From: Yamagishiella unicocca
Lineage: Eukaryota; Chlorophyta; Chlorophyceae; Chlamydomonadales; Volvocaceae
DNA length: 64,000 bases
Assembly (NCBI GenBank): GCA_003116995.1
Contig: BDSL01000034.1
Location: 496,001-560,000 of the forward strand
Reading direction: 5' to 3'
Shown: positions 1 to 11,262 of the stretch, piece by piece
Layout: the number at the start of each line of letters is the position of its first letter
Position numbering within the stretch: the first letter of the stretch is position 1
The notes under the pieces: generated by a model
Seen by the model: the letters and a program-made list of their open reading frames with translations, nothing else
Told to the model about the DNA's origin: nothing
The model's database searches: none
Program-made: the position numbers and the translations under genes

Positions 1-743
1 CCCCCGGGATGGCTGGTTCCCGCGGCCCGCAGGGCGGCTCATTGGCACACGAAGGGTCCCAGTAGGTTCCCCGCGAACATGCTCGCCAATTACAGCCGGC
101 GTACTTATGTACACGTACATCCGTAACCTCAACTAAGTCGAACGTGTTGCACGTTGGCGTAAGTGCAAGGCACAGCTGCACGCAGGCCCAGGCGGGTCTG
201 GCCACGTCCTCGATCCAGCTTAGTCATTATCCTCGCTAGGCCCGATCAGCGCATCCTGAGGGGTCAGGACAGCCCCCGCCCATCTCGCTAAACCCTTCCA
301 TCGGCGAATGTCGCCAACGATTATCATGCGAGCCATCAAATGCATAGTTCACGTCCGCGGCCCTACAGCAAAGTACATCACTACACGAGCCGCGCATGGA
401 CAGCCCTCTGGCGGTCGCACATGCTACCCCTGCCTGCCCCCTTGGTGCACCTGCCGTTATGGGGAACATGGTGAATACACGTCGAAATGCAAAGCACATT
501 ATACCACACCGCTGCCAGCACCAGACGCCCACCATCGCGCCAACCCCGAGCTGAGTCTTGCGCACCCGCCCACTGCTCTGGTTGCTCCTTCCGTCAGCCA
601 GAAGCGCCATGCAGCACGTCAGGCATACACCTCCAACGCTAACGCCGACACCGACACCTTCACAAGACGTAGGGGCGACGACACATCCAGCTTCATGCCC
701 CCATTAACCGCACCGGACCGCCGCCGCTGACGGCCCAGCCCGA
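1..743. other. gene-free left flank; probable 3' UTR of the GNAT gene
   Basis: No convincing coding exon is visible. The ORFs here have no family resemblance and lack consistent splice signals. The stretch follows the stop codon of the minus-strand GNAT gene, so part of it is probably its 3' UTR. On the minus strand a TGTAA, the usual green-algal polyadenylation signal, lies at 90-94 (plus strand TTACA). That would imply a UTR of about 650 nt, which is plausible but unproven. Confidence 0.4.
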
Positions 744-1784
744 CTACCGCCCGTCATCGCTCTCCCTCCCGTCCTCCTCCTCCCCTTCCTCCTCCGACCC
801 AAGTGGCAGCTCCTTCTTCATAAGCAACCTCACACGTCCACCCAGCATCGCCTTCCAGCCGGGATCCTCCCCCACCACCTGCATGCCGCATCTGCTGTAG
901 AGCGCCACCGCTGGCTCGTTGTCCTTGTACACGTGCAGCGCGAGGCTCCGCTGCCGCCACAGCAGCGCCTGCGCCTCCACCGCCGCCAGCAGCGCCTGCG
1001 CCACACCGCGGCGGCGCTGACCGGTCCTCACGCACATGCTGCTGACGTAAGCGTACTGGGACGTGGGCTTGGGCAGCACCCGCAACACCTCCCCCGCGGA
1101 CATCAGGGACACCTCAACAACACCCACCAGCCCCCGGCGGCCACTCGGAGGCCCTGTGGCGGCGGCGGCGGCTTCCGGCGCAGCCGACGGCTCGTCTCGC
1201 GACGGCTCCGAGACCTCCTCCGCCACCAGCAGTTGAAAGCCGCATGGGTCCGAGTACTTGGTTTTCTGCTTCAGGGCATCGACCACCTCGGCTCGGAAGT
1301 TGTTGTAGGTGAAGGTGTTGAGGAATGGCACGGGGTTGGTGGTGTGGAAGCTTTCGGTTTGGAGTTCAATGATGGGCGCGTAGTCGCTGTTGTCGTAAGG
1401 GCGCACCCGCCAGCGGGTGCCGTAGGGTGTAGTGAAGATGGCGTTGACGGCTTTGTTTGTAGGACGCACGGGTGACGGGGCAGGTGGCGACGGCACTGTG
1501 TTAGGCTTGCTGGGGTCCGTTGGCGAGGATGTGCTGGTTTCGGTGGCGGTGGTGCAGCAGGTGGCAGCCTTTCGTCGGGGCCGCCACGGCTGCCTGTCAC
1601 CGCCGGTCATCGCGCTGTACGGCTGGAGGCGCTCATAGGGCCCCGGGCTGGCGCTGCGCCACGGCCTGCATTTCGGACACCTGGTCGCAATGTCCGGCAA
1701 AGGCTGAGCGGAGGGAGTGTCGCCGCGATAAGTGTTGAGCCCAGATGCTGTGCGAGCTCGAGAAGTAAGCCGCCCTGCATACAT
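744..1784 (-). CDS. GNAT-family N-acetyltransferase, probably organelle-targeted
   Basis: Acetyl-CoA-dependent N-acetyltransferase; the substrate (protein N-terminus, lysine or small amine) cannot be told from sequence. A single open frame of 346 codons. The GNAT fold begins around residue 115 (TRWRVRPYDNSDYAPIIELQ) and continues through a beta strand (LVGVVEVSLM). The acetyl-CoA loop is clear (VSSMCVRTGQRRRGVAQALL, carrying the R-x-x-G-x-A signature), followed by the C-terminal motif LHVYKDNEPAVALYSRCGM. The N-terminal ~110 residues are Arg/Ser/Thr/Pro-rich with few acidic residues, like a plastid or mitochondrial transit peptide. The start is uncertain: a TATAAA (minus strand, 1789-1784) overlaps the first ATG, so the in-frame ATG at 1610 may be the true start, giving 288 residues. 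The acidic tail (GSEEEGEEEDGRESDDGR) is unusual. The gene is divergent from the TIC62-like gene, about 275 bp away. Confidence 0.8.
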   Translation of the reverse strand: MYAGRLTSRARTASGLNTYRGDTPSAQPLPDIATRCPKCRPWRSASPGPYERLQPYSAMTGGDRQPWRPRRKAATCCTTATETSTSSPTDPSKPNTVPSPPAPSPVRPTNKAVNAIFTTPYGTRWRVRPYDNSDYAPIIELQTESFHTTNPVPFLNTFTYNNFRAEVVDALKQKTKYSDPCGFQLLVAEEVSEPSRDEPSAAPEAAAAATGPPSGRRGLVGVVEVSLMSAGEVLRVLPKPTSQYAYVSSMCVRTGQRRRGVAQALLAAVEAQALLWRQRSLALHVYKDNEPAVALYSRCGMQVVGEDPGWKAMLGGRVRLLMKKELPLGSEEEGEEEDGRESDDGR

Positions 1785-1789
1785 TTATA
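1784..1789 (-). promoter_or_regulatory. TATA-like box overlapping the first GNAT ATG
   Basis: On the minus strand the sequence reads TATAAATG, so the TATA-like hexamer runs directly into the first in-frame ATG of the GNAT ORF. If it is a working TATA box, transcription would start 25-30 nt downstream and that ATG would be absent from the mRNA. This favours the ATG at 1610. Confidence 0.35.
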
Positions 1790-2059
1790 ATGCCTGAAGT
1801 CCAACGCGACCAACCAACGCTTTCGTCCGCGTGCAAATTGTTGGGATATTCTGGAACCGCACGTCAGTCTACGAAGCACAATGCATACAGCCCCCGCACG
1901 ACAGAATCAACAAGTTGACAAAACGAATTCCATGAATGTTGGCCTCTGGCAGTCAACGTCCCAACAGAGATCAGTCGTACACTCCGTACAAATAGCCGCG
2001 AGAGACTTGCAGGCAGGAACTTCGCAAGTCAGGTCTACTAGGTGCTAACTTCGATCAAA

Positions 2060-5000
2060 ATGGTCCTGCGTGCCACAGGACCGGCTGCGACCGGCAGCTC
2101 CCGCAATGCGGCCAGCGTCCGCGTCTCGCGCTCCTCCTATGGACCATCTCCAAGGTACTTTAGATAACGTTCAGTAAATGATTGCTTGATTCATGATGGC
2201 CTGTGTTAGATTCCTTGGGGAGGTCTGGGTCGGCGAAGATAGCGATCCCTCGCCTGACGATTCGAGCTCTATTCTTGTGCTGAACGCCCAGGTCTCGGAA
2301 GGTGAAGCCGGTCCGGGCAGCTCCCACGGAGACGGAGGCCCCTGAGGCGCCGAAGGGCACCGCTATCATCGGTGAGCCCTGGCTCTGCCTGGCGCCACAC
2401 GCTCTGCATGCTCGCTCTCGCAGGGGCGAACCGCAACGCACGTTTCATTGTCAGAATACCTTATAACACAACCTAATGTTAATTTCCGCCGCTATTCTTG
2501 ATTGATAGCTTCTAATTGTGCTGGCTGCACCGCGGTTCGCGCGTCGCTTCTATGCTTGCGCAGGCACCATTTTCGCCGGCCTCTCGCGCTTGGGCTCCAC
2601 TGGCACCATCCAGCTGAAGAGCACGAAGGAGGAGAAGAAGGGCCCTGAAACCAAGGATGGCCGCGACAACAGCGTGGTGCGTGGCGTGTGTCGTCTCCGC
2701 GCCCGAGCCCCTAAAAAGGGGCTGCCATTGTTTCCCATCCCGTACCGTATTATCCGTGTAATTAGTTGCTGGCTGGAAGCGACGGGCTCGGGGGATGGAA
2801 CGGATAAAACACACTGACCAGCAGCAGCGGCATGCAGCAGCAGCATCTCCCGCGGGACTTTGTGTTCCGCACCCGCTCGCACCCGCGCTCCTCCCCGGGG
2901 ACATTGTGCTCCGACCGCCGGCTCACATCCCCTGTCTCGTGTTGCACGCAGGTCTTCGTCGCCGGCGCTACCGGCCGCACGGGCGCACGGGTGGTCAGGT
3001 ATGTCGGCTCCCACTATGGGAGGGATGGGGGGTGAGAGGAAACAGGAGAGGGCAGGCTAAAGAGGGTGGTCACGCACATACACGCCCTGATACCGACGTG
3101 CATGAATGCTGTTGGCCGAGGGTGATTGAACGAGCGGGCGGGCGGGGAACAGCAGCCGCGAACAGCAGCCGCGAACAGCAGCCGCGAACAGCAGCCGCGA
3201 ACAGCAGCCGCGAACAGCAGCCGGAGCAGCAGCAGCTGGCACCAGGAGCCAGGTGCGTGTCCTGGACCCTGGACATAATCGTCAATAGCCAAGGGTGTCA
3301 TCCAAGCGCTTTGGTTCATTGAGACGGCTCGGTGCCGCCAATCCGCTGTAAAGGCAACTCATTCCGGTTCGCGGCAGCAAGGCCATTCTCTCTGGCGCCT
3401 TACGGGTCGGCGGCGGAAGCTGCTGAATCGGCAGAAGCTGCGATAGCCGCTGCAGCAGCAACAGCAGCAACAAGCTCTACCGCGGCGGAGGCACTGCAGC
3501 GGCGGTTTTGCAGTGACATCATGGCTTCATGGCTGCTGCAGCAGCCGCTCAACCGCACTGCAGGCGTTCACGGCCAACCTGCCCGTACGGGCCTGGCGCG
3601 TACTGAGAAGCGCCTCTGCGGGCTGCAGGCCAACGCCCCTCGCGCTAGCGCCGACGCTGCCACGGCACCCGAGGGAAACCCAGATCCCGACCCATTTGGC
3701 ATAACAGCGTGCTCAGCACATACACCCATCTATCTACCTATCCATCTATCAGATATATTCCCCCGGACCGCACAGCGGCGGCAGCGGCGGCAGGCGTTAC
3801 AGAGGCACCTCCCAGTGCGGGCAGCCTGGAGCTGGATCGCTGGGTCACTGAGCGCAGAAGCGGGCGCAGCGGGTCGCTTAGGGGGGGGGCACTGGCGGCG
3901 TAGCCATAGTTTTGGGGGCCGTGCAAACAAAAGGCGGGTGACGGGTAAGGGTGACGGGTTAGGGTTAGGGTTTTAGGGTTCGGGGGGTCACGAGCGCGTT
4001 GCGTCCAGGCCCCGGCCTCGGAGGGCCGACCGTGCCTCGCCCTGCGCCCTGCGCCCCTTACCTTGTCTTTAACATCATCATCATCGCCGTTATCGTCATC
4101 ACCATCGCCATCATCATCACCATCATTGTTGTTGTTGTCGTCATCATCGTTGTTGTCGCTATCGTCATGGCCGCCCATCCTTGCAGGGAGCTGCTGGAGT
4201 CGGGCTTCACCGTCCGCGCCGGCGCGCGTAGCGTGGAGGCGGCGGAGGCGGCGCTCAACGTGGCCGCCACGTACGGCATCATCAAGCCGGAGCAGATCAA
4301 GCGCGTGACCGTGGTGCCCTTCGACCTGGGCTCGCCTGCTGCCTTTGAGGAGGCCATTGGCTCGGCCAACAAGGTGAGACGGACGACTGTGACGTCCGGA
4401 CATGGGTGCAGGATTGCTTGTTACGACCGCAACAAACCGCGGCGTCGTTGAGACGGCCTGTAATGACGAGGCAGCAGCATTGGTCAGGCAAGGCAAGTGA
4501 TAACAGCCAGGGAAAGTGAGATCCAAGTTATTGGCAGGCAGGCTGCGGCAGGGGTGCCTATGAGTGAAGCCGATCGCGAACACGGTTGTGTGAAGCAAGC
4601 CGTCCGGATGGGGCAGTTTTAGGGTTTAGGGTTGCAGGAGGTGGGCTGGCAAAACTCTGGAGGGTAGCGTGCTGCGCGGAAGCCTGGGTTGGGTGGACCT
4701 GTCTGGGCATGGCGTTGGGTGGACCTGTCTGGGCATGGCGTTGGGAGCCTCTCCCTTAAAACGAGGGAGGGACTATCGCGCGACGTAACGGGGTGAGGGA
4801 ACCAGGAGCGCGGGTCCGGACACGCTACTGCATTGTGCGAGCAATTGCAATTGCACTCCGGGACTCGCTCCAGCGCTGATCGGTGACACGGGTGCCACAG
4901 CCGAAAACGAGGGGTAGGCGGAAGGGGCCCGTCGTGGTGGGAGCATCAGAGGGCGCACCAGGCGCACGCCGTTGGCTCGTAACCTGGCGGCGCCATGGGA

Positions 5001-8000
5001 GCGATGACGACCGAGGGCAGGCTCGGATGTGGGCAACAGCGGGGGGAAAGGAGCACCCGGGTGCGGAGGGGAGGAGGCGAAGGAGGGGGGGAGTCAGTGC
5101 TGCATGCATAGGTTGGGGTTGACATGTAAGCAGGACACGTCAGCGGGCCGGCTAGGGAGGCGATGGCCACGGTCACCGTCAGCGCCCTCGCCGCCGACCC
5201 AGCCGTCGCGGCTCCCGTCCCAGCTCCCTTCCCAGCCGTGCAACGGCAAGAGTGTGTACGCTCGTTGCGTAGGGCCGCAAGCGCGAGTACAGCTAGCGGC
5301 GGCGAAGAGCAGCGGGCGTAGCTCCGACCTGCGTGCGCTGCTGTTGTGGTCACGGGGCTGATGCCACGGATGGGGCTGCTCATGGGGCTGGTCGGAAGTG
5401 CGTGTTCTTTCGCCAACCGATTCGGTGGCTCGGGCAAACCGGTAGCGACGGACATATCACGCTGCCGTTGGTTTGTTAGCGTGGTAATGGCGGGGGAGGT
5501 GTCGGCAGAGTGCACTCCTCGACGCCTCGTGCCTCACCCGCCCACCTCCGGGTTTCCTCTTCACACACACCCCACACCTCCGGCTCACCCCTTGCGCCCA
5601 GCCAACCCCTGCCCTCTACCCTCACCCACCCCAAAACACGCAGATCGTGTGCGCCGTAGGGGCCCCCGAGGATCAGGCGCTCAACTTCTCCATGCCCAAG
5701 AAGATCGACGGCGAGGGCAGCATCGCGTTGGTCAACAAGGCGGCGGAGCTGGGGGTGGAGCAGTTCGTGCTCGTGTCGTCGTTGGGCACCGGAAAGCTGG
5801 GCTGGCCGGCCGGCGTGCTGAACCTGTTTGGCGGCGTGCTGCTATGGAAGCGCGAGGCGGAGAAGGCGCTGGAGGCCAGCGGCATGTCGTACACGATTGT
5901 GCGGCCAGGTGAGGGAGAGGCGGGGGGCGAGGGGACGAGCCGGGGGCGAGGGCAGGTGGTGGTGTTGGGAGCAGTGTTTGGGATGATGTGAGGGGGGGTA
6001 TAGGTTGGGGTCGCGATGGCTTCCACCGGTTGGCGAGGGGTGGGGGTCAACGGAGGGAACCTGATTGCGCCTGGTGGAATCGGAAGCATCGCTTACGCTT
6101 ACGTTCAAAAGGCGTTGTCCGCGATTTGGCGCACAACAAACCGACTTGGGGAACTACCAACCAACCTGGGGCACAACCAACCGACTCGGGGCATAACTAA
6201 GTGATTAATGGCATAACCAACCGGCTTGGGGTATAATCAACTGAGTTGGAGTACAACCAACCGAGTTGGGGTACAACCAACCGACTTGGGGCACAACCAA
6301 CCGACTTGGGGCACAACCAACCGACGTGGCACGAGCCGCGCTGGGCTTTGCCGCCGCGGCCAACGTGTTTGGGGGGCAGAGCGCAGCGGGCTGAGGACGT
6401 GCGCTGGCAGGCAGGCAGGGCAGCTGTTGGAAGCAAGCGGATTGTCGGGGTCGCATGGCTTTGGCGGGGGGGCTTTCAAGCTATCCCAGTTATCCGGGTG
6501 CGGAGCGTCGAGTGAGGGTGAGACGATGTATACGCGTCGCCCCTCCCCTCGCCAGTCCTCCAGCATGCATCTCGTACAACGTCTAATCCTAAACGGTTTT
6601 TCTTTCGTACACGGGTTTTCCTCCTTGCAACCTCCCCTCCCCTGCTGCTGAATTCGCTGCCCCGCCTGTGTCCTCGCCTCGCTGCTCCCCCTGGTCCGCC
6701 CGCTCCTCCCCCCCCCCCAGGCGGCATGGAGCGCCCCACCGACGACTACAAGCGCACCCACAACCTGGTCCTCAAGCCCCGCGACACCACCTTCGGCGGC
6801 CAGGTGTCTCGGCTGCAGGTGGCGGAGCTGGTGGCGGCGGCCTGCCGCAGCCCCGAGGCGGCCCAGAACAAGGTGCTGGAGGTGGTCGCGGAGACCACCG
6901 CCCCGCCGAGGGAGTTCGAGGAGCTCATGGGCGAGCTGGCGCAAGACATCTCGCGGGTGCGGCAGTTGGGGGTTGGGGGTTGCGGCCTCCCTGAAGGTCT
7001 CCCGGCCTCCCTGGCGGATCCGAGGCTGTGTGTAAATATTGCATATACATTATGAGCAAAAGCGAGCAAACCCCTCCTCCCCGTCGTCCGCCCTTACCTC
7101 CTTTTACTCCTCTTCCCCGGCCCCACACCCATACCACCCCCCCATACACACGATTTTTTCGGACATCCACGGGTTTCCCTCGAACCCCCCCATACACACC
7201 TCCACACCCGCAGGAGGCCCAGCTGGCGGGCAAGGAGGCCGCTGATGCCGCCCGCGCGGAGCTGTCCGCGGCGCAGATCAAGGCCTCTCAGGCCGCGTCG
7301 GTGCTGCTGGAGGCGGACAAGCGGGTTTCGGAGCTGGCGGCCCGGCTGAAGGAGGCCAAGACCACGGTGGGTGCCTCACGGGCGGCAGGGGGGCTACAAT
7401 GAAAGAACCGGTAACGCGACTGGGGAATGCAGTGGGTGCAGGGCGGCGGGGGGAGGTCGCATCACGCGGGCGCGGACGGAGAGGCGCGGCTGGACTGGCG
7501 CCGCTTGACTAGCCTGCAACTGCTGAGCGAACCCAGCGTTGTTGTGACAACGCGCGTTAAAGGAAGACATTTACATAACCCAAGCGATGTTCCTCATACC
7601 TCGTCGACATAATATTACACACGAGTGTTCATCAGATCAGACCCTTCGCCGACCTCGTGTTGCTCCCCGACTGACGGCTGCCGCCTCGTCCTACGCCACC
7701 ACCACCATCACCTGGGGCCCCGCAGGAGACTGCCGTGAAGAAGGAGGTGGCGCCGCTGCTCAAGCAAGCCAAGCCGCTGGAGACCCAGCTGGCGGAGGCG
7801 CGCAGGAAGGCGGAGCGGGCAGCGCTCATGGAGCAGGCAACCAAGGTGGTTTTGGAGCGCGCTCGCAAGGCGGCGGGCGCGGGAGTGCTCCTGTCGGATG
7901 CCGAGCGGGCAGCCATCGTGGACGAGGTGTGGTGGTTGGGAGGTGGTGGTGCTGATGCTGGGTTGCAGGGTGATGGGTGGCGCTGCTTGTGGAGGGTGGG

Positions 8001-11000
8001 GGCAACGCAGCTCAACGGGGCGGGATACCCTCGGGGACACCTTATTGGGGCTTGACGCAGGCCTGAAGGTCGGCTGCTTGTCCCAACGGAACGCAACCGA
8101 ACACGCAGGTGCTGAACCCCAAGCCCGCGACTCCGGCGCAAGCTCCTCCGGCTCCCAAGGGCAGCGCCCAGATCTTCGGCTTCTTCGGCAAGAAGCCCGA
8201 GCCCGCCGGCCCGGTGGGTGGCGTAGGAACACGTGGTTGGTACACGAGGCGAAGTAACTGACGCTAGCAGTCTAGTAGGAGGCCGGCTTGCAGTCTAGTA
8301 GGAGGCCGGCTTTGACACACTTGTTTGGGGGGTAATTTGGGGTAGGTGGGGCGGGTTCGGGTGCAGGTCCCTGGATCGTGATGGACGGAGTCCACCTGAA
8401 AGAGGGATGAGCCGTTGAAGGAGGGGGGGCACATGCTGTCGTAGCTTGGAGAGGCTTTCGACACACAGTGCTCATTGCACATCCGTGTGATTTTGCTGTG
8501 AGTACGTATGCATGCATGGCTTACCGGCGTTGCCCCCCTCGCCGCCGCTGCTCTGTCCGTCCTGCACCTGCAGACGGAGGAGGAGCTGGCTGCCGCTGCC
8601 GCCGCCGAGGCCGAGGCCGCCGCCGCCGCCGCTGAGGCCGAGGCCGCCGCCAAGGCGAAGTCCAAGTCGCCCGCAGCGCTGTTCGGAGGCTTCTTCGCCG
8701 CCAAGGCCAAGCCCGTGGAGGAGCCCGTGGTGGAGGCCGGCCCGGTGAGAAGACCCTCCCCCTTCGCTAGCACGGTACCGCACTTGTGTGCTTGTTCGTC
8801 TTCTCTTCCTTGTCCTTTAAACAGCCCCGACAGGCCGCCTCCACAGGTTTGAAGGTAGTAAATCCCAGTGCTCCAGCATGCGCCCACAAATTAGGTATCC
8901 CAAGAAAGGCGCCAACTATCCTGTCCCTGTCGCGTAAACGGTTTTCATGCCCCCTCCCCCCCAGCACCCGTGCATCCGCGCTCCAGCTGGGAAGGAAGTC
9001 GCCCTCAAGCGTACCCTACAATGCGAGAGCTGCAACAGCGTTCGCCTGTGTGTGTGTGTGCATGTGTGTGTGTTCCGGCACGTAATGGGCGCCGCCTCCC
9101 ACCACCTTGAATATGCCCCACCATCCCCGCCGCTGTCCTTTCGCGCGCCCGCAGACGGAGGAGGAGCTGGCTGCTGCCGCCGCCGCCGAGGCCGCTGCCC
9201 TCGCTGCCGTTGCCGCCGCCGAGGCCAAGGCCAAGTCGCCCGCGGCGCTGTTCGGAGGCTTCTTCACCCCCAAGGCTAAGCCCGTGGAGGAGGCCGCGCC
9301 CGAGCCTGAGCCGGTGAGCAGCACCGCGACCGCACCGCGAAGACCGACCATCGCTCTGCATACTCAATTCAATCCTTGCGGTCGGCCACCGGCCGCCTCT
9401 TGCGGCCCCTGTTATGACCTCTTGTAAGGTTTAAACACGCGATGCACCAGGTCGAACACTGTACCCCACCCCACCCCACACACACACCGTGGGTCACCAT
9501 CTTGCTGACGCGGCACTCAGTCAGCACGCGCAACACCCTCCTCGAATTCCTACTCCCCCTCCCACAGGTGGCCGCCGCGGAGCCCCCGCCGCCCGCCGCC
9601 GTCAAGAAGGCCCGCGCCGCGCCGCCGCCGCCTCCTGAGCCCGAGGTCTCCTTGGAGGCCGACGACATGGTTGTTGTGGAGGAGGCCAAGCCGATGTTCA
9701 ACGTGGGCAGCTTCTTCGGCGGCTTCATGAAGCGGGCCGAGGAGCAGCAGCCGGAGCCGGTTCCGGAGGTGGTGCCCGAGCCGGTGCCCGAGCCGGTGCT
9801 GGCGGTTGCCGCCGCCGCGCCGGCGCCGGCAAAGGTAGCGCCGCCGGCCCCAGCGCCGCCCAAGGTACGTGCGCGCGGGCATGCAGCGAAGGGGGGCCAG
9901 GGGCAGGGGCTGGGGTTGTGTGTTTTTTGGCGAAGAGGAGCCGCTCCTCCGTCGTCATCGGGGCACGGCGTGTGAGCTGCCCAGCCCCGACCAGCCCACT
10001 AGTGCCGTGCCGTTGTTGCCCAGGCAGAAAGAGGTGTGCGAAACTTCCGCTGCCGCGGCCCTTCCCGACCTGACCCCCTCCGCGCCCTCTCTCCCCTGTG
10101 CCCCAGCCTGCCGCCCCTGCCGCCCCCGCCGCCCCCGCCGCGGAGACTCCGGAGCAGGAGCGGCGGCGCAAGGTCGTCGAGGCCGCCAAGGCTATGCTGG
10201 CAGGGGACGCCGCCCCGGCGCCGCCCGCCCCTGCTGCCCCCAAGGCGGAGGAGCCCAAGCCGGAGCCGGTGAAGGCTGAGGCGCCGAAGGTGGAGGAGCC
10301 CAAGCCTGAGCCAGTAAAGGCTGAGGCGCCCGCGCCCGCGCTGGTCGAGGAGAAGCCCCAAGAGGTGTGCAGCGCCTCTGTTTTGAGGAATGCCCCGACT
10401 GCTTCCATCCGTTCCAAACGCAAACGCAAACCCTACCTGCTCACGATCATAATGCACTTGCAATGTAATGTTGATGCTCCTCGTCGATCACTTCCTGCAA
10501 TAACCGTCCTTGCTCCCAAATCCCCTTCAACTAGGTCGTTGTTCTTTAGCACGCGCATGCTGGCACGTGCATGCCTGCCGGGCGACGCCCGGGCGCCACC
10601 CCCGCTCGCCCCGCCACTCATCCCACCACGCGTCCCATGTCCCATGTGGTTCCCATCCAGGCCGCCCCTGCCGCCCCCGAGGCACCCAAGGCCGCCAAGA
10701 AGGCCGGCGAGTACGACCCCTCGGAGGCAGCCGTGAAGAAGGCGGAGGCGCAAGCCTGGTGAGGAGGGGGTGCGGCGCTATAAGGGGGAGCCTCCAAAAA
10801 AGGGGGGGGGCTCAAAAAGGGGGGCGGGAGCCTCGAAACGAGGCGGCCACTCATGCCGGGTGGTCCAGCACCGGCGACTGCCAGATCGCGGCGCTGTCGG
10901 GCTTTGTCAGGTATCGGCTGCACCAAATCTGTGCCGTTTGAGCTGCCGACTGCGCATTTTCGAGTTGCGGCGACCCTCTTCAGCCCAGTTGGGGCGACGC

Positions 11001-11262
11001 GGTGGGATGCACGTGGTGGGTCGCCTGCGCTCGTCCGCCACTGCGTGCCCTCCCTGCCCAACAACGCTCCGGTGTGCGGACCCAATTCGGTCCCCCTCTG
11101 CTCGCCCGCAGGATTGCCGCCTGGAAGGCTGGGGGCCAGAACGGCACCGCGGCCCCCGCCGCCGCATCATCTGAGGAGGCGGTGGAGGAGGAGGCGGTGG
11201 AGATTGTGGACGGCGAGGCAGCCAACCCCGTCTCCAATTTCTTCAGCAAACTATTCAACTGA
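2060..11262 (+). CDS. TIC62: TIC62-like plastid NAD(P)-binding Rossmann protein with repeat tail
   Basis: Atypical SDR-family protein. Plant Tic62 is a redox-sensing component at the plastid inner envelope and thylakoid that tethers ferredoxin-NADP reductase. Sixteen exons: 2060-2154, 2292-2371, 2564-2676, 2952-2998, 4187-4373, 5644-5908, 6721-6956, 7214-7366, 7726-7926, 8109-8213, 8574-8744, 9155-9313, 9568-9864, 10107-10364, 10661-10758, 11112-11262. Phases agree throughout and encode 871 residues. The first ~60 residues (MVLRATGPAATGSSRNAASV...) look like a transit peptide. The dinucleotide loop VFVAGATGRTGARVV is at 97-111, and YTIVRPGGMERPTDDYKRTH, near-diagnostic of Tic62, is at about 257-276. 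Residues ~342-459 are Ala/Glu/Lys-rich and probably helical. Residues 460-871 carry repeats of the form SPAALFGGFF-K-KPVEE instead of the Pro/Ser-rich FNR-binding repeats of seed plants. I infer a plastid location; whether the tail binds FNR is unknown. The Rossmann assignment is secure and the orthology is likely. Confidence 0.85.
3147..3224 (+). repeat. 13-bp minisatellite, 6 copies
   Basis: Six head-to-tail copies of gaacagcagccgc in intron 4 of the TIC62-like gene. The last copy has a changed final base. Confidence 0.9.
3957..3980 (+). repeat. interstitial telomere-like repeat (TTAGGG/TTTTAGGG)
   Basis: The intron sequence reads ggttagggttagggtttt followed by agggtt, mixing TTAGGG and TTTTAGGG units. 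The canonical Chlamydomonas telomere unit is TTTTAGGG. A second tract, ttttagggtttagggtt, lies at 4617-4633 in the next intron. Confidence 0.7.
4061..4170 (+). repeat. CAT/CGT/GTT trinucleotide-rich tract before exon 5
   Basis: An impure microsatellite of cat, cgt, gtt and atc triplets lies about 20 bp upstream of the exon-5 acceptor (cag ending at 4186) of the TIC62-like gene. It reads open in several frames but is intronic, because the Rossmann coding frame resumes exactly at 4187. Confidence 0.7.
4617..4633 (+). repeat. interstitial telomere-like repeat
   Basis: ttttagggtttagggtt in intron 5 of the TIC62-like gene: one TTTTAGGG-type and one TTTAGGG-type unit. Confidence 0.6.
4688..4739 (+). 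repeat. 26-bp direct duplication
   Basis: Two perfect adjacent copies of a 26-bp unit starting gttgggtggacctg, in intron 5 of the TIC62-like gene. Confidence 0.85.
6131..6330 (+). repeat. 20-bp minisatellite, 10 copies
   Basis: Ten copies with an exact 20-bp period and a consensus near caaccaaccgacttggggca, in intron 6 of the TIC62-like gene. Copies diverge by a few substitutions each but keep length, so the array is old enough to have mutated without slippage. Confidence 0.9.
6560..6627 (+). repeat. dispersed intronic element, copy 1
   Basis: Contains the module agtcctccagcatgcatctc, then caacgtctaatcctaaacgg and a distal cacgggttttcctcc. The same modules recur in order in introns of other genes in this window. 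It lies in intron 6 of the TIC62-like gene. Confidence 0.6.
7169..7187 (+). repeat. exact 19-mer of the dispersed intronic element
   Basis: acgggtttccctcgaaccc occurs here in intron 7 of the TIC62-like gene. It occurs exactly again at 63321-63339 and, reverse complemented, at 21087-21105. All three lie in introns of different genes. Confidence 0.8.
8267..8312 (+). repeat. 23-bp direct duplication
   Basis: Two perfect adjacent copies of a 23-bp unit (begins gcagtctagtaggaggcc) in intron 10 of the TIC62-like gene. Confidence 0.85.
8862..8955 (+). repeat. dispersed intronic element, copy 2
   Basis: About 90 bp in intron 11 of the TIC62-like gene. It is clearly homologous to the reverse complement of 21631-21714 in the giant gene. 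Shared blocks include ctccagcatgcgcccaca and gcgccaactatcctgtccc, then gcgtaaa-cggttt. Identity by eye is about 80 percent. Confidence 0.8.

Noticed and set aside
2518..2563. Plus-strand open frame starting with GTG before TIC62 exon 3
   Set aside because: GTG is not a eukaryotic start. The upstream exons at 2060 and 2292 join in phase to the cag acceptor at 2563.
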